Positions 35,227 through 44,233 of a stretch of DNA of 64,000 nucleotides are shown one piece after another. The notes under the pieces were generated by a model that was given only the letters and a program-made list of their open reading frames with translations, did not search any database and was not told where the DNA came from. Position 1 is the stretch's first letter. Each line of letters starts with the position of its first letter. The translations under genes were made by a program, and so were the position numbers. Source of the DNA: Streptomyces sp. NBC_01454 (GTDB taxonomy: Bacteria > Actinomycetota > Actinomycetes > Streptomycetales > Streptomycetaceae); assembly GCF_036227565.1 (NCBI RefSeq), contig NZ_CP109461.1:186001-250000 (forward strand), written 5' to 3'.

Positions 35227-36606
35227 ATGGCGTTGGTCGATGAGGAGGAGCGACGGCGGGCCGAACGGGCCCACCAAGTCGCCTTGTTCCGTTACCAGTT
35301 GATCCGCGAGGCGGCTGACGCTGCCCTGAGCCCGCGCCAGCGCGGGGCGATGGTCCGCGCGATCGCTGCCCGGGTGCACACCGATCCGTTCGGGAAGCCG
35401 GTCAAGATCACGCGCGGGACGGTGGATCGCTGGCTCAAGCTCTGGCGTGAGGGCGGTTTCGACGCGCTGCTGCCGCCGACCCGGCAGGTCACCCCGCGCA
35501 CGCCGGAGGAGGTGCTGGACCTGGCAGCGGCCTTGAAGCGGGAGAATCCGAGCCGGTCGACCGCGCAGGTGGTGCGGATCCTGCAGCAGCACCTGGGCTG
35601 GGGCCCGTCCTACCGCACCGTCCACCGGCACCTTCAGCGCCTGGAACTGCTGACCCGCCCCGACGGGCAGGCGCCGGAGGCGTTCGGCCGGTTCGAGGCG
35701 AACCGGCCGAATGAGCTCTGGGTCGGGGATGCCCTCCACGGGCCGAAGATCGCAGGTCACAAGGCTTATCTCTTCGCGTTCGTCGACGACCACAGTCGGG
35801 CGGTGGTCGGGCACCGCTGGGGCGGCGCCGAGGACAGCGTCCGACTGGCGGCGGCGCTTCGGCCGGCACTGGCCGCCCGCGGCGTCCCCGAGGGCGTCTA
35901 CGTCGACAACGGCTCCGCGTTCGTGGACTCCGCCCTGCTCAGAGCCTGCGCGAGGCTCGGGATCAAGCTGATCCACTCGACGCCGGGGCGCCCGCAGGGC
36001 AGGGGCAAGATCGAACGCTTTTTCCGCACTGTCCGGGAACAGTTCCTGGTCGAGGTCGACACGGAGAAGGTCACCGACCTGGCCATGCTCAATCGCCTCT
36101 TCACAGCCTGGGTCGAGCAGGTCTATCACCGGCGGGCGCACTCCGAGACGGGGCAGCAGCCGCTGGAGCGGTGGATGGCCAGCGCCCCGTTCCCGGTCCC
36201 CACCCCGGACGCGTTGAGGGAGGCTTTCCGCTGGTCAGAGCTGCGGAAGGTCGCCAAGACCGCCACGGTCTCACTCCAGTCCAACACCTACAACGTCGAC
36301 GCCTCGCTGGTCGGCCGGCAGGTCGAGCTCGTCTTCGACCCCTTCGACCTGACCGACATCGACGTCCGCTTCGGCGGACGCTCGTTCGGCAAGGCCATCC
36401 CGCACCAGATCACCCGGCACGCGCACCCCAAGGCCAAGCCCGAGACCCCCGTCGCGGCCCCGCCGGCGCCGACCGGGATCGACTACCTCTGCCTGATCGA
36501 CACCGAGCGCACCAGGGAACTCGGGCAGCGGATCAACTACGAGGTCTTCCTGCCCGGCCAGGCCCAACCGACCGAAGCCGTCGACCTGACCGAGGAAGGC
36601 TCGTGA
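35227..36606 (+). CDS. DDE transposase with Mu-type C-terminal domain (TniA-like)
   Basis: 459 aa from ATG 35227, with GGAGGG just upstream. N-terminal helix-turn-helix domains (ALSPRQRGAMVRAIA; ITRGTVDRWLKLWREGGFDALLPP; STAQVVRILQQHLGWGPSYRTVHRHLQRL) bind DNA. The rve core has NELWVGDALHGPKI (Asp 1), GVYVDNGSAFVDSALL (Asp 2) and GRPQGRGKIERFFRTVREQF (Glu). The beta-barrel end (VSLQSNTYNVDASLVGRQVELVFDPFDLTDIDVRFGG) is Mu_transpos_C. It joins transposon ends to target DNA and works with the ATPase at 36830. Stop and next start overlap. Confidence 0.92.
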   Translation: MALVDEEERRRAERAHQVALFRYQLIREAADAALSPRQRGAMVRAIAARVHTDPFGKPVKITRGTVDRWLKLWREGGFDALLPPTRQVTPRTPEEVLDLAAALKRENPSRSTAQVVRILQQHLGWGPSYRTVHRHLQRLELLTRPDGQAPEAFGRFEANRPNELWVGDALHGPKIAGHKAYLFAFVDDHSRAVVGHRWGGAEDSVRLAAALRPALAARGVPEGVYVDNGSAFVDSALLRACARLGIKLIHSTPGRPQGRGKIERFFRTVREQFLVEVDTEKVTDLAMLNRLFTAWVEQVYHRRAHSETGQQPLERWMASAPFPVPTPDALREAFRWSELRKVAKTATVSLQSNTYNVDASLVGRQVELVFDPFDLTDIDVRFGGRSFGKAIPHQITRHAHPKAKPETPVAAPPAPTGIDYLCLIDTERTRELGQRINYEVFLPGQAQPTEAVDLTEEGS

Positions 36607-36833
36607 CCAGCGGCAACCCGGTCCAGGACCGGCTCGACGAGCTCGACGACCAGGAGACGTCGGCCCGCCTGCTGCTGGAGCGGACGCTGCGGCTGGCCGG
36701 CCGCAGGCTCGACCACCACCGGGTCACCGGCCCGGCCTTGCGGCTCGCGGTCCGCTTCCACCGGCGGGCCGAACACGCCGCAGCCGAACTGGACCGCTGC
36801 ATCGCCCACTTGGAGAGGACGGACGGACGTTGA
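36603..36833 (+). CDS. Small transposon protein, 76 aa
   Basis: Starts at GTG 36603 inside the transposase stop region and ends overlapping the TTG start of the ATPase, so three genes are tightly coupled. The sequence MTSGNPVQDRLDELDDQETSARLLLERTLRLAGRRLDHHRV...RFHRRAEHAAAELDRCIAHLERT is helical and probably coiled-coil. Not recognised. It may bridge transposase and ATPase, which is inference from position only. Confidence 0.7.
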   Translation: MTSGNPVQDRLDELDDQETSARLLLERTLRLAGRRLDHHRVTGPALRLAVRFHRRAEHAAAELDRCIAHLERTDGR

Positions 36834-37642
36834 TAGACAAACTGACCGCGCACTGGGGCTTCACGCGCATGCCCTTCGACAAGGACCTGGCCCCCTCGAT
36901 GCTGCACCGGCACTCCTCCCACGCGCAGGCCGTCGCCCGCATCACCTGGTGCATCGGCGAACGCGCACTGGGGGTGATCACCGGCGAGGTCGGCGCGGGC
37001 AAGACCGTCGCGGTCAGAGCGTCGCTGTCCCAGCTGGACCACCCCCGCCACAAGGTGATCTACCTGGCGAACCCCGCGGTCGGCGTCGCCGGGATCCACC
37101 ACGCGATCGTCGCCTCGCTGGGCGGCGTCCCGCGTCCGCACAAGTCGACGCTGATCCCGCAGGCCACCGCCCTGCTGGCCACCGAGAACAACGAGCGCGG
37201 CCGCGTCCCCATCCTGATCATCGAGGAGGCACATCTCCTGGACCACGAGCAGCTGGAGGCGATCCGGATGCTGACCAACGACGAGATGGATTCCAACAGC
37301 CCGCTGGCCTGCCTGCTGATCGGCCAGCCGACCCTGCGGCACAAGATCAAACTCGGTGTCCTGGCCGCCCTGGACCAGAGGATCCAGGTCCGCTACAACA
37401 TGCCGTCCATGACCGGCGAGGAGACCTCCTCCTACCTGGTCCACCACCTCGCGCTCGCCGGCCGCAGCGACACCCTGTTCACCGACGACGCGATCACGCT
37501 GATCCACGACACCGCCCGCGGCTTTCCCCGCGCCGTCAACAACCTCGCCGTCCAGGCCCTGCTGTCCGCCTACGCCGAGGGCAAGCCCATCGTCGACGAG
37601 ACCAGCGCCCGCGCCGCCGTCGCCGAAGTCACCGCCGAATGA
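36830..37642 (+). CDS. TniB/ExeA-like AAA+ ATPase of the transposon
   Basis: 270 aa from TTG 36830. It has Walker A GEVGAGKTVAVRAS, Walker B ILIIEEAHLLDHEQLEAIRMLTN and sensor-like LIGQPTLRHKIKLGVLAALDQRIQVRY, then a lid helix bundle ending in HDTARGFPRAVNNLAVQALLSAYAEGK. ATPases of this type (TniB, MuB-like, ExeA-like) bind target DNA, recruit the transposase and give target immunity. Intact, so this transposon may still move if its first gene is dispensable. Confidence 0.9.
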   Translation: MIDKLTAHWGFTRMPFDKDLAPSMLHRHSSHAQAVARITWCIGERALGVITGEVGAGKTVAVRASLSQLDHPRHKVIYLANPAVGVAGIHHAIVASLGGVPRPHKSTLIPQATALLATENNERGRVPILIIEEAHLLDHEQLEAIRMLTNDEMDSNSPLACLLIGQPTLRHKIKLGVLAALDQRIQVRYNMPSMTGEETSSYLVHHLALAGRSDTLFTDDAITLIHDTARGFPRAVNNLAVQALLSAYAEGKPIVDETSARAAVAEVTAE

Positions 37643-37699
37643 CGACCGCGCCCACCATAGGCACCGTCAACATCCCAGTGACACGATGAAGATCAAACA

Positions 37700-37724
37700 G
37701 CCCGCCGGAACCCCACCGGCGGGC
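37700..37724 (+). terminator. Terminator after the ATPase gene
   Basis: GCCCGCCGG ... CCGGCGGGC with a 7-nt loop, followed by TCTTCTC, 58 nt past the stop. Confidence 0.75.
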
Positions 37725-37791
37725 TCTTCTCATCCCCGAACATCACCATCGGGAATGGCAAACCCGTCACGATTTTGAATGGCACCCAACA

Positions 37792-37796
37792 CCGGT
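37792..37796 (+). repeat. Target-site duplication CCGGT, right copy
   Basis: Partner of 33267-33271. Removing the transposon and one CCGGT restores the ISK gene exactly as in copy 2. Confidence 0.92.
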
Positions 37797-38217
37797 GCAG
37801 TGGAGGGAGGGATCGCGGCCCGGCAGTGGCCGCAGCGGACACAAGCGCATGTACTCGCGCTTCGTGGCCCTGCGGGTCCGGCCCGCCGGACGTGAGATCC
37901 GCAAGGCCACAGCCGCCACCGAGCTTCCGGTCCGCTGGCTGCTGGCCGAATGGCCCGCCAACCAGGACGAGCCCGTGCAGTTCTGGCTCTCCAACCTGCC
38001 TGAGACCACCTCGTTGCCCGTCCTCGTGCGCACCGCGAAGCTCCGCTGGCGCATCGAGAACGACTACCGCGAGATGAAACAGGCCCTGGGCCTGGCCCAC
38101 TTCGAAGGCCGAACCTGGCCAGGCTGGCACCACCACGTCACCCTCGTCTCGGTCGCGCACGCCTTCTGCACCCTTCAGCGACTGAGCCGATCCCCAAAAG
38201 AGACGGCGTCGGCCTGA
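37797..38217 (+). pseudogene. ISK transposase, 3' part
   Basis: Codes QWREGSRPGSGRSGHKRMYSRFVALRVRPAG ... WRIENDYREMKQALGLAHFEGRTWPGWHHHVTLVSVAHAF, including the catalytic Glu of the IS701 transposase, and ends KETASA. It is separated from its 5' part by the transposon. Confidence 0.88.
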
Positions 38218-38337
38218 GCCTCTACCGAATCGTTCGCGAGCTGCAGATACTCCTCGTGATCTGGACCGGCGCCTGTCCCACCTGTCACCGCGACATGCCA
38301 GACCCCGCACCAACATGACCAAGCCCTACTAGGTGTG

Positions 38338-38994
38338 CTACAGCGCCGGCGCCGCTCGTGACTCGGGCAGGGGCGCTGGCGGCTCAGGAACTGGCCAACG
38401 GGGTCGGCACCGCCTCCACTGCCGGCGCCGGCGCTGTAGCCCGGGAAGGGTGAACCAGAAGGTCTTGCTGTGCGGCGTCGGGTGGCAACCCCAGTCGGCG
38501 CTCAGCGAACGAAGCAGCGGCAGGCCGTGCGTACACTGCGCCGGAAGCCGGTCATCAGCCGCGCGGTGATCGTCCGCCGTACGCACTCTGTCCGCCATGC
38601 GGACCCCGTCCTCGGCAGTGGCCCCGCCCTCCGTGCCGCTATCCTCCGCCGCCCGCGCCGGACCAGAGCCGTACGGCGCCGTCTCCAATACCGCATTGCC
38701 CAGCCCCGACCGGGGGAACAGGTCGCCGAGCAGCCCGTCGATGAGCATCGGATCGTCGTCGTGCACCTCGATCCGGCAGCCCGTCTGCTGCAGCTCCACC
38801 ACCAGCTCGATGGGGTCCGTGCCGTGCTTGAGGGCATTGGACACCAGCTCGTCGGTCAGCAGCATCGCAATGTTCTGGTCAACCGTCGCCCTCAGATCCT
38901 GCAGGGCGCTCTGGACCATCGCGCGGGCGATGGGGACGGCTGCCGCGCCGCGCGGCAATGCGATGCGCCAGGGCACAGGGGCGGAAGGTATCAC
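38338..38994 (-). CDS. RsbW-like serine kinase / anti-sigma ATP-binding protein
   Basis: 218 aa with a HATPase_c fold. The N-box is LLTDELVSNALKHGTDPIELVVELQQ, followed by a VHDDDP G1-like motif and, after an acidic low-complexity insert (AEDSGTEGGATAEDG), a degraded G2 region HGLPLLRSLSADWGCHPTPHSKTFWFTLP. Proteins of this type bind or phosphorylate anti-anti-sigma factors in SigB/F-like stress circuits. The insert and the basic Arg/Pro tail are unusual. The stop lies within 10 bp of the ISK duplication, so the original end could have been altered. Confidence 0.78.
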   Translation of the reverse strand: MIPSAPVPWRIALPRGAAAVPIARAMVQSALQDLRATVDQNIAMLLTDELVSNALKHGTDPIELVVELQQTGCRIEVHDDDPMLIDGLLGDLFPRSGLGNAVLETAPYGSGPARAAEDSGTEGGATAEDGVRMADRVRTADDHRAADDRLPAQCTHGLPLLRSLSADWGCHPTPHSKTFWFTLPGLQRRRRQWRRCRPRWPVPEPPAPLPESRAAPAL

Positions 38995-39823
38995 CGTGTG
39001 CAGTGCATTCCGTTCGCAAGAGCCAGGCCGGTTGCCTGAGGTGATTCGGACGCCTCCCAGCGTAGAGAGTGCGAAGACGCCTGATCAGGGGCGTATGGCA
39101 GGTCCGCGCAGGGGCCTACGTCATGTGCGGCCGGGACCTTCGGCACGCTTGCCCGCGCCAAGATGAGCCGTTCAACCGCGTACGCCGACACCGCCAGCAC
39201 CTGGTCCGGCTCGTTCGGTGTGCCCAGAGCCTCCGCGATCCGGTTTCACGCCTGGTATGGACTGATCAGCTCCCACGGCACCGAAGCCCGCACCGCGTCG
39301 GCGTCCATCGCCTCCACCGCAGCCCGCGACCGCTGCTAGGACGACACATCCGACTCCAGAATCAGACCGACGTGCCGGGCCCGCCGCCACGTCGTGACCG
39401 GCACTCCAGCTGCCTCGCCGCCTGGCCCTCGTTGCACTCGTCTCGTCGTGTCATCGGGCCTTGACGGCCGGTTCCCTGATCCGTTCCTACTCGGGCCCCC
39501 TACTCGGTGGCGCCGCTCCGCGGCGACTGAAAAGTCCTCGTCCATCATACCCATGGCCACCAGGAGTGCGCGGATCTCGCTGACGTGTCCCTGACGCAGG
39601 TCGCACATCTCGATCAGGGCTGGCGTCGAAGGGAGGACTCGGCTCCATGCAGCCGCCTCCTCGCGGCGGGTTGGTGGAGCGTCGCCATCGCCAGCTCGTG
39701 GACCATCTCATGCGCCACGTTGCCGGTGGAATTCCTCGAACTGCAGTTCGCCATGCTGTGCTCAACGACCCGTCGCCGCCCAGGTGTCGGCCGTCTGCCG
39801 CGGCGGGCGCGGCGGCCTGTGGG
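38995..39823. other. No convincing gene; one weak minus-strand frame
   Basis: A possible 90-codon frame at 39336-39608 on the minus strand (MCDLRQGHVSEIRALLVAMGMMDEDFSVAAE) has a plausible start but no family match. The rest has broken frames on both strands. It is probably decayed cargo of the Tn3-type relic next to it. Confidence 0.35.
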
Positions 39824-40400
39824 TCATTCGTCGGTGCCGTCGTCGTCATCGTCGAGGTCGGGTGCATCCGGGTCGCGCAGCGGGCGCAGGCCGCTGACCG
39901 GCTGGGAGGCGGTGAAGTTGTAGCGGCCCAGGACGTTGAGGTTCTTGTGCTCGAGCGGGGAGAGCCGGGCGACGTCCTCATCGCGGATCTGGGCGACGAC
40001 GGCGAGCGGGTGCAGGGTCTTGGCGATGCTTCCGTACTCAGCGAACGCCTGCCCGAGCGGTGTGGGGTGGCCTCGCGGCCGAACTTCCGCAGCAGGTCGT
40101 AGGCGCGTACCTGGTTGGTGACCAGCGATCACTCACGAGCAGGGCGACGACCGAGGTGGTCAGGTCCTTCATGCGGGTCTTGCCGTCGCCCAGGTGCACG
40201 AAGGCTTCCAGGAACCCGGTCCAGCCGTGCACAATCTCAGTCCGGTGATACGGCCCGGAGTCGGTCTCGCCTCGGCCGGCAGTTCGGCCAGTCGGCCCTG
40301 CGCCCGCCGGGTGTCCTGGAGTTGAATACGGACGCAGGGCCTCCGGCCGCTTCCGGCCGGGACGACAGGCGCGCACCCAGCGCACCCAGGTTGATCTTCA
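39824..40400 (-). pseudogene. Tn3-family transposase relic
   Basis: Three separated pieces of the C-terminal half of TnpA are readable: EIVHGWTGFLEAFVHLGDGKTRMKDLTTSVVALLVSD, LGQAFAEYGSIAKTLHPLAVV and IRDEDVARLSPLEHKNLNVLGRYNFTASQPVSGLRPLRDPDAPDLDDDDD. The last is the usual Tn3 tail. Large internal deletions and frameshifts separate them. No resolvase or 38-bp end was found. Confidence 0.75.
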
Positions 40401-40667
40401 CCATCCGGGCGGCCTGTGTCTGCTCGCCACGCCCACCGGCATAAAGCGATGGGTATCGGGCGGCCACTTCCCGGGTGCTGCTTGAGCCGGCCGGTGCCCG
40501 GCGACAGAGCGCCGGCCTGCTCGGCAGTCGCGGCAGGCTGGGCACGGTCGGCTCGGCCAGATCACAAGGGGGCCAATTGGGTGCACGGCTGCATGGTGTC
40601 CACACGGGTTCGGGAAACCGTGGAGTGAGAGCCGGACGAGCCGGGTATTCAGGGAGAGGCGGATGTT
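40401..40667. other. Intergenic, no gene seen
   Basis: Upstream of the hemerythrin gene. No clear promoter motif could be fixed; codon use in the open frames is poor. Confidence 0.35.
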
Positions 40668-41225
40668 GTGGGACACGGCGGCGATGTGATCGCGGAGCTG
40701 ACCACCGACCATCGGGAGGTCGAAGAGCTCTTCGCACAGTTCGAGAACGCTCCCCCCGGGAGCGCGGACCGTAAGCGTCTGGTGGATGCTCTGACGATCG
40801 AGCTGGTGCGGCACTCCGTTGCCGAGGAGGAGTATCTCTATCCCGCGGTGCGTGAGCATCTGGAGAGGGGTGACACGCTGGCGGACAAGGAGCTCGCCGA
40901 CCACTTCCGCGTCGAGAAGCTCCTCGACGATCTTCAAAAGCGCAATGTCGATGATCTCGACTTCGACCGGTTGATGGTAAAGCTCCGCACCGAGGTGGCA
41001 GCCCACATCCGTGCGGAGGAGAACGACCTCTTCACTCAGCTTCGCAAGGGCGTGAACCCCTACGTGCTGGAGCAGCTGGGCGACAAGGTCCGCCAGGCGA
41101 AGAAGAGCGCACCCACCCGCCCGCACCCGGGCGCTCCGAGCACGCCGCCGGTCAACAAGCTGCTCGCTCCGGGCCTGGGGCTGGTGGACCGGGTGCGCGA
41201 TTACGTCTCCGGCCGCGGTAGATGA
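40668..41225 (+). CDS. Hemerythrin HHE-domain protein
   Basis: 185 aa from GTG 40668 (AGGGAGAGGCGG upstream). The four-helix hemerythrin core is present with iron-ligand motifs TTDHREVEELFAQFE, RHSVAEEEYLYPAVREHLE, DHFRVEKLLDDL and AAHIRAEENDLFTQLRKG. Such proteins bind a di-iron centre and respond to oxygen, NO or peroxide. The C-terminus is Pro/Lys rich. It lies next to a stress sigma factor, consistent with a role in the general stress response. Confidence 0.88.
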   Translation: MGHGGDVIAELTTDHREVEELFAQFENAPPGSADRKRLVDALTIELVRHSVAEEEYLYPAVREHLERGDTLADKELADHFRVEKLLDDLQKRNVDDLDFDRLMVKLRTEVAAHIRAEENDLFTQLRKGVNPYVLEQLGDKVRQAKKSAPTRPHPGAPSTPPVNKLLAPGLGLVDRVRDYVSGRGR

Positions 41226-41446
41226 CCGCCGACTCTGGGACGTCGAGGGCCACCGCGTGGTCGGCACGGTGGCTCTCGCCGATGGCGAGCGCGCCCTGCC
41301 CGCTCCGCGGGTTGTGACTCCTCCAAGCCTCTCCACTGGCTGACGCCATCCGGCGCCGCCCGGGTGGCGGTGCCGGCCCGCCGGACGTGGACTGGTGTGT
41401 AGCCGCGGCGAGGCCGCCGGGAACGACGAAGAGAGGGTGAGCAGCT
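41226..41446. other. Intergenic, no gene seen
   Basis: Spacer before the plasmid-stabilization gene. GAGAGGGTGA at its end is a ribosome-binding site for the GTG at 41447. Confidence 0.4.
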
Positions 41447-41773
41447 GTGCCGGCAGGATCTAGCAGGAAACGTGAACGGCAGTACGAGCACATTAGGGAA
41501 CAGGCCGAGGAGCGTGGATCCTCGCAGAAGCGGGCCAAGGAGATCGCCGCCCGCACGGTGAACAAGGAGCGCGCCCGCTCCGGCGAAGCCAAAACCGCCA
41601 GCAAGGCCTCTACTCGCGACCCGAAATCTTCCTCCCAGCGCGGCGGCGAACGCTCCCACCAAGGGGCCGGCGGCCCGACCAGAGATCAGCTCTACGCAGA
41701 GGCCAAGAGGAAGAACATCGACGGCCGCTCCAGCATGAACAAGGCCCAACTGCGCCGAGCCGTCGGACGCTGA
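41447..41773 (+). CDS. Plasmid stabilization protein (Rho-N/SAP-like tail)
   Basis: 108 aa from GTG 41447. MPAGSSRKRERQYEHIREQAEERGSSQKRAKEIAARTVNKERARSGEAKTAS is a highly charged DUF-type segment found in actinobacterial and proteobacterial plasmid stabilization proteins. The end (TRDQLYAEAKRKNIDGRSSMNKAQLRRAVGR) is a SAP/Rho-N-like helix-extended-loop-helix that usually binds nucleic acid. Despite the name it is often chromosomal and near stress genes. It converges on the sigma factor gene, and the two overlap. Confidence 0.85.
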   Translation: MPAGSSRKRERQYEHIREQAEERGSSQKRAKEIAARTVNKERARSGEAKTASKASTRDPKSSSQRGGERSHQGAGGPTRDQLYAEAKRKNIDGRSSMNKAQLRRAVGR

Positions 41774-42729
41774 ACCGCACGGTTGCTCTCGCCTGGAGAG
41801 GCACGTTGAGCGCCGTTGCCGCTTCGCGGGGGAGCGGCAACGGCGCGCAGGGGGAGGCTGGGCGGCCAGTCAGTGACCAGCATCTTCTCCCGCAGGCGTG
41901 TGCAGAGGCGGGTGAGGAGGCGGGAGACGTGCATCTGGGAGAGACCGAGTTCTTTGCCGATCTGGGCCTGGGTCATCTCGGCGCCGAAGCGCAGTTCGAG
42001 GAGGGTGCGGTCGCGGTCGTCGGGTTCGGCCAGGTGCGGCTTGAGGGCCTGGAGGTCTTCGGCCAGGTCGAGGGCGGGGTCCTCGGAGCCGATGAGGTCG
42101 GCGACGAAGCCGGTTTGTCGCATGGCGCCGACGGCTTGGAGGGGCCGGTCGATGGAGACGCTGTCGTAGCCGTTGGAGGCCATGAGCCCTTCCGCCACCT
42201 CTTGCATATCGAGGTAGGCGGCGAGTTCGGCGGCGGAAGGCTCTTGGATCCCTTGCGCTTCGAGCTGTTCGCGGGCTTGGGCAAGGCCGATGCGCAGTTC
42301 CTGCAGGCGCCGGGGCACACTGACCGACCAGGTGGTGTCACGGAAGAACCGCTTGATCTCCCCCTGGATGTAGGGGACGGCTAGCGTCGTGAACGCCGCC
42401 CCGCGTGAGACGTCGTAGCGGTCGATGGCCTTGATCAGTCCGATGGTGCCGACCTGCAACATGTCCTGGGTCGTCTCCCCACGGCTGGAGAAGCGCCGGG
42501 CAGCGTAGCGCACTAAGGACAGGTTCGTCTCGATCAGAGTGTTGCGCACGTACTGGTACTCGTGCGTTCCCTGCTCCAGAGTGTCAAGGCGCGTCAGGAG
42601 CGCCTTTGTGAGCTCGGGCGTCGGAGGGGGCACGCGCCGGGGGGCGCAGTCCTGAGGCAGCACCGCCAGGGCCGGGGTCGACGGGGACTCCTGGCTGGCG
42701 CCTTCTGCCGTCGTGATGGGGTCGCTCAT
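41692..42729 (-). CDS. RNA polymerase sigma factor, SigB/SigF/SigG family, with C-terminal extension
   Basis: 345 aa from ATG 42729, with AAGGAG 7 nt upstream. Region 2 is RNTLIETNLSLVRYAARRFSSRGETTQDMLQVGTIGLIKAIDRYDVSRGAAFTTLAVPYIQGEIKRFFRDTTWSVSVPRR. Region 3 follows (LAAYLDMQEVAEGLMASNGYDSVSIDRP). Region 4 is DRDRTLLELRFGAEMTQAQIGKELGLSQMHVSRLLTRLCTRLREKML. It would direct RNA polymerase to stress promoters. The last 55 or so residues (WPPSLPLRAVAAPPRSG...) read through a terminator hairpin and into the opposite gene, so the natural stop seems to have been lost. Confidence 0.9.
   Translation of the reverse strand: MSDPITTAEGASQESPSTPALAVLPQDCAPRRVPPPTPELTKALLTRLDTLEQGTHEYQYVRNTLIETNLSLVRYAARRFSSRGETTQDMLQVGTIGLIKAIDRYDVSRGAAFTTLAVPYIQGEIKRFFRDTTWSVSVPRRLQELRIGLAQAREQLEAQGIQEPSAAELAAYLDMQEVAEGLMASNGYDSVSIDRPLQAVGAMRQTGFVADLIGSEDPALDLAEDLQALKPHLAEPDDRDRTLLELRFGAEMTQAQIGKELGLSQMHVSRLLTRLCTRLREKMLVTDWPPSLPLRAVAAPPRSGNGAQRASPGESNRAVQRPTARRSWALFMLERPSMFFLLASA
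41810..41846. terminator. Bidirectional hairpin inside the sigma factor's C-terminal extension
   Basis: 14-bp arms GCGCCGTTGCCGCT and complement with a 9-nt loop. It is well placed between the stabilization gene (ends 41773) and the last conserved sigma codons (about 41870). Confidence 0.7.
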
Positions 42730-42992
42730 GGCCAGCTCCTTCCAGTTGCTGAGCCCCCGTCGTCAGGCCCCTACCCGTCGTCCTCGTCAGCACATCCGCC
42801 GGAGGCCTTGGTCGTCAGCCCCGAGATCCAGGGGCGCCACGGCCGGCGGTGGGGTGGGGCGTTCCGCCCTGGAGGAACAGGCGACCTGGACCTGCTCCAG
42901 CTCGCTGGCAACTGGTGTGAGTCGCATAGGACTTGGCGAGATCACCCAACCTGCCCCGTTCTGCGACTCGTCAGCTCACCCTTGACTTCGAA
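42730..42992. other. Promoter region of the sigma factor gene
   Basis: About 260 nt without a credible gene. It must hold the leftward sigma promoter. An IS630 element sits at its far end. Confidence 0.45.
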
Positions 42993-42996
42993 CTAG

Positions 42997-44233
42997 TAGA
43001 CAGTTGCGGCTAATTCTTGCTGTCGGGCAGTCTGTCCCTGTGGGTTGCTTTCCATCGGACAGGGGTGCCATGCCGTCACAGAAGAAGTATCCGGTCGCCT
43101 TGGGCGCGGAGGATCGCAAGGCGCTGGTGCGGGTGACCACTACGGGGGTGCACAGTGCGTCGATGATCAGGCGGGCGCGGGTGCTGCTCGCCCTGGATGC
43201 CGCTGCTGGCGAGGTCCCCTCCCGGGTGGTGGTCGCGGACCGGGCCGGGGTCTCGTGTGAGACGGTGCGCCTGGTCTCGATGCGGTTCACGGAGACCGGC
43301 GGGGATGTGTGGTCGACCGTCGGCCGCAAGAAGCGCCCCTTACCTCCGGTGCCTTCCCCGGTGACCGGTGAAGTCGAGGCCAGGCTGATCGCGCTGGCCT
43401 GCTCGACGCCGCCGAAGGGCCGCGCCCGGTGGTCGTTGCGCCTGCTGGAGAAGCACATCGCTCTGATCGAGGACATCCCGAACCTGGACCACACCACGAT
43501 CGGACGGGTGTTAAAAAACGGAACTTCGCCCTCATGTGAAGCAGTGCTGGGTCATCCCGCCCCGCGCGAACGCGGCCTTCGCCGCGGCGATGGAGGACGT
43601 CCTCGAGGTCTACCGCCGCCCCTACGACCCGGCACGCCCTGTGGTGTGCATGGACGAAAAGCCCTACCAGCTGCTCGGCCACACCCGCGATCCGATCCCC
43701 GCCCGACCCGGCTGCGACCGCCGCGAAGACGGCGAGTACGTCCGGGCCGGCACCTGTTCGATCTTCTGCTGGACCGAGCCGCTGCGTGGCTGGCGGCGCG
43801 TGGACGGCCAGCCGCGCCGCACCAAAATCGACTGGGCACGCCAGGTCGAACACCTGCTGAACGTGGACTACCCCGACGCCGACAAGGTCGTGCTGGTGAT
43901 GGACAACCTCAACACCCACACCACCGCCTCGCTCTACGAGGCGTTCGATCCGAAGAAGGCCTTCGCGCTGGCCCAGCGCCTGGAAATCCACCACACCCCC
44001 AAGCACGGATCCTGGCTCAACATCGCCGAGATCGAGCTGTCCGCGCTCACCCGCCAGTGCCTGGACCGCCGCATCGACGACATCGTCGTACTCAACGCCG
44101 AACTCACCGCCTGGCAGCAACAGACCAACCGCGACCAGCGCCAGGTCGACTGGCACTTCACCACCACCGACGCCCGCGTGAAACTACGCCACCTCTACCC
44201 GACAACACAGCAAAGCTAAGCCGCAACTGTCTA
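42997..44233 (+). mobile_element. IS630-family insertion sequence
   Basis: Inverted ends TAGACAGTTGCGGCT at both sides (1237 bp), with CTAG on each flank (42993-42996, 44234-44237); as IS630 uses TA targets the true duplication may be the TA within this. It separates the sigma factor gene from the phosphatase gene. Confidence 0.88.
43070..44219 (+). CDS. IS630-family transposase, two frames
   Basis: Frame 1 from ATG 43070 ([22 protein letters not shown]) codes the HTH part ([22 protein letters not shown]...[12 protein letters not shown]). The DDE part is in another frame after a TTAAAAAACGG run near 43510: [29 protein letters not shown] (first Asp), [20 protein letters not shown] (second Asp) and [21 protein letters not shown] (Glu). 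The A-run makes a frameshift possible, and some IS630 elements need one. A simple indel is the alternative. Confidence 0.8.

Larger units (their letters stand above)
33272..37791 (+). mobile_element. TniA/TniB-like (Mu/Tn552 type) transposon, copy 1
   Basis: 4520 bp including ISX copy 2. It starts TGTAGATAG and ends CACCCAACA, so TGT...ACA ends, with a 5-bp duplication CCGGT. Sub-terminal repeats of the form TGCCATT...TGGTGATGTT occur near both ends, as multiple transposase sites would. The cargo-free gene order is DUF6431-like zinc/HTH protein (broken), DDE transposase with Mu-type C-terminus, a 76-aa protein and a TniB/ExeA-like ATPase. It sits inside the ISK transposase gene. Confidence 0.9.
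32362..38328 (+). mobile_element. IS701-family element ISK, copy 1, interrupted
   Basis: The ends TAGGGCTTGGTCATGT and ACATGACCAAGCCCTA are flanked by CTAG on each side (32358-32361 and 38329-38332), the 4-bp target typical of IS701. Without the inserted transposon (33272-37791 plus 5 bp) it is 1442 bp, the same as copy 2. The left CTAG is formed by the end of ISB plus its TA duplication. Confidence 0.9.

Noticed and set aside
39336..39608. Possible 90-codon gene MCDLRQGHVSEIRALL
   Set aside because: No family match and it lies in decayed DNA; only mentioned in the gap note.
40398..41336. A 312-codon frame opposite the hemerythrin gene
   Set aside because: Antisense shadow; the hemerythrin motifs are on the other strand.
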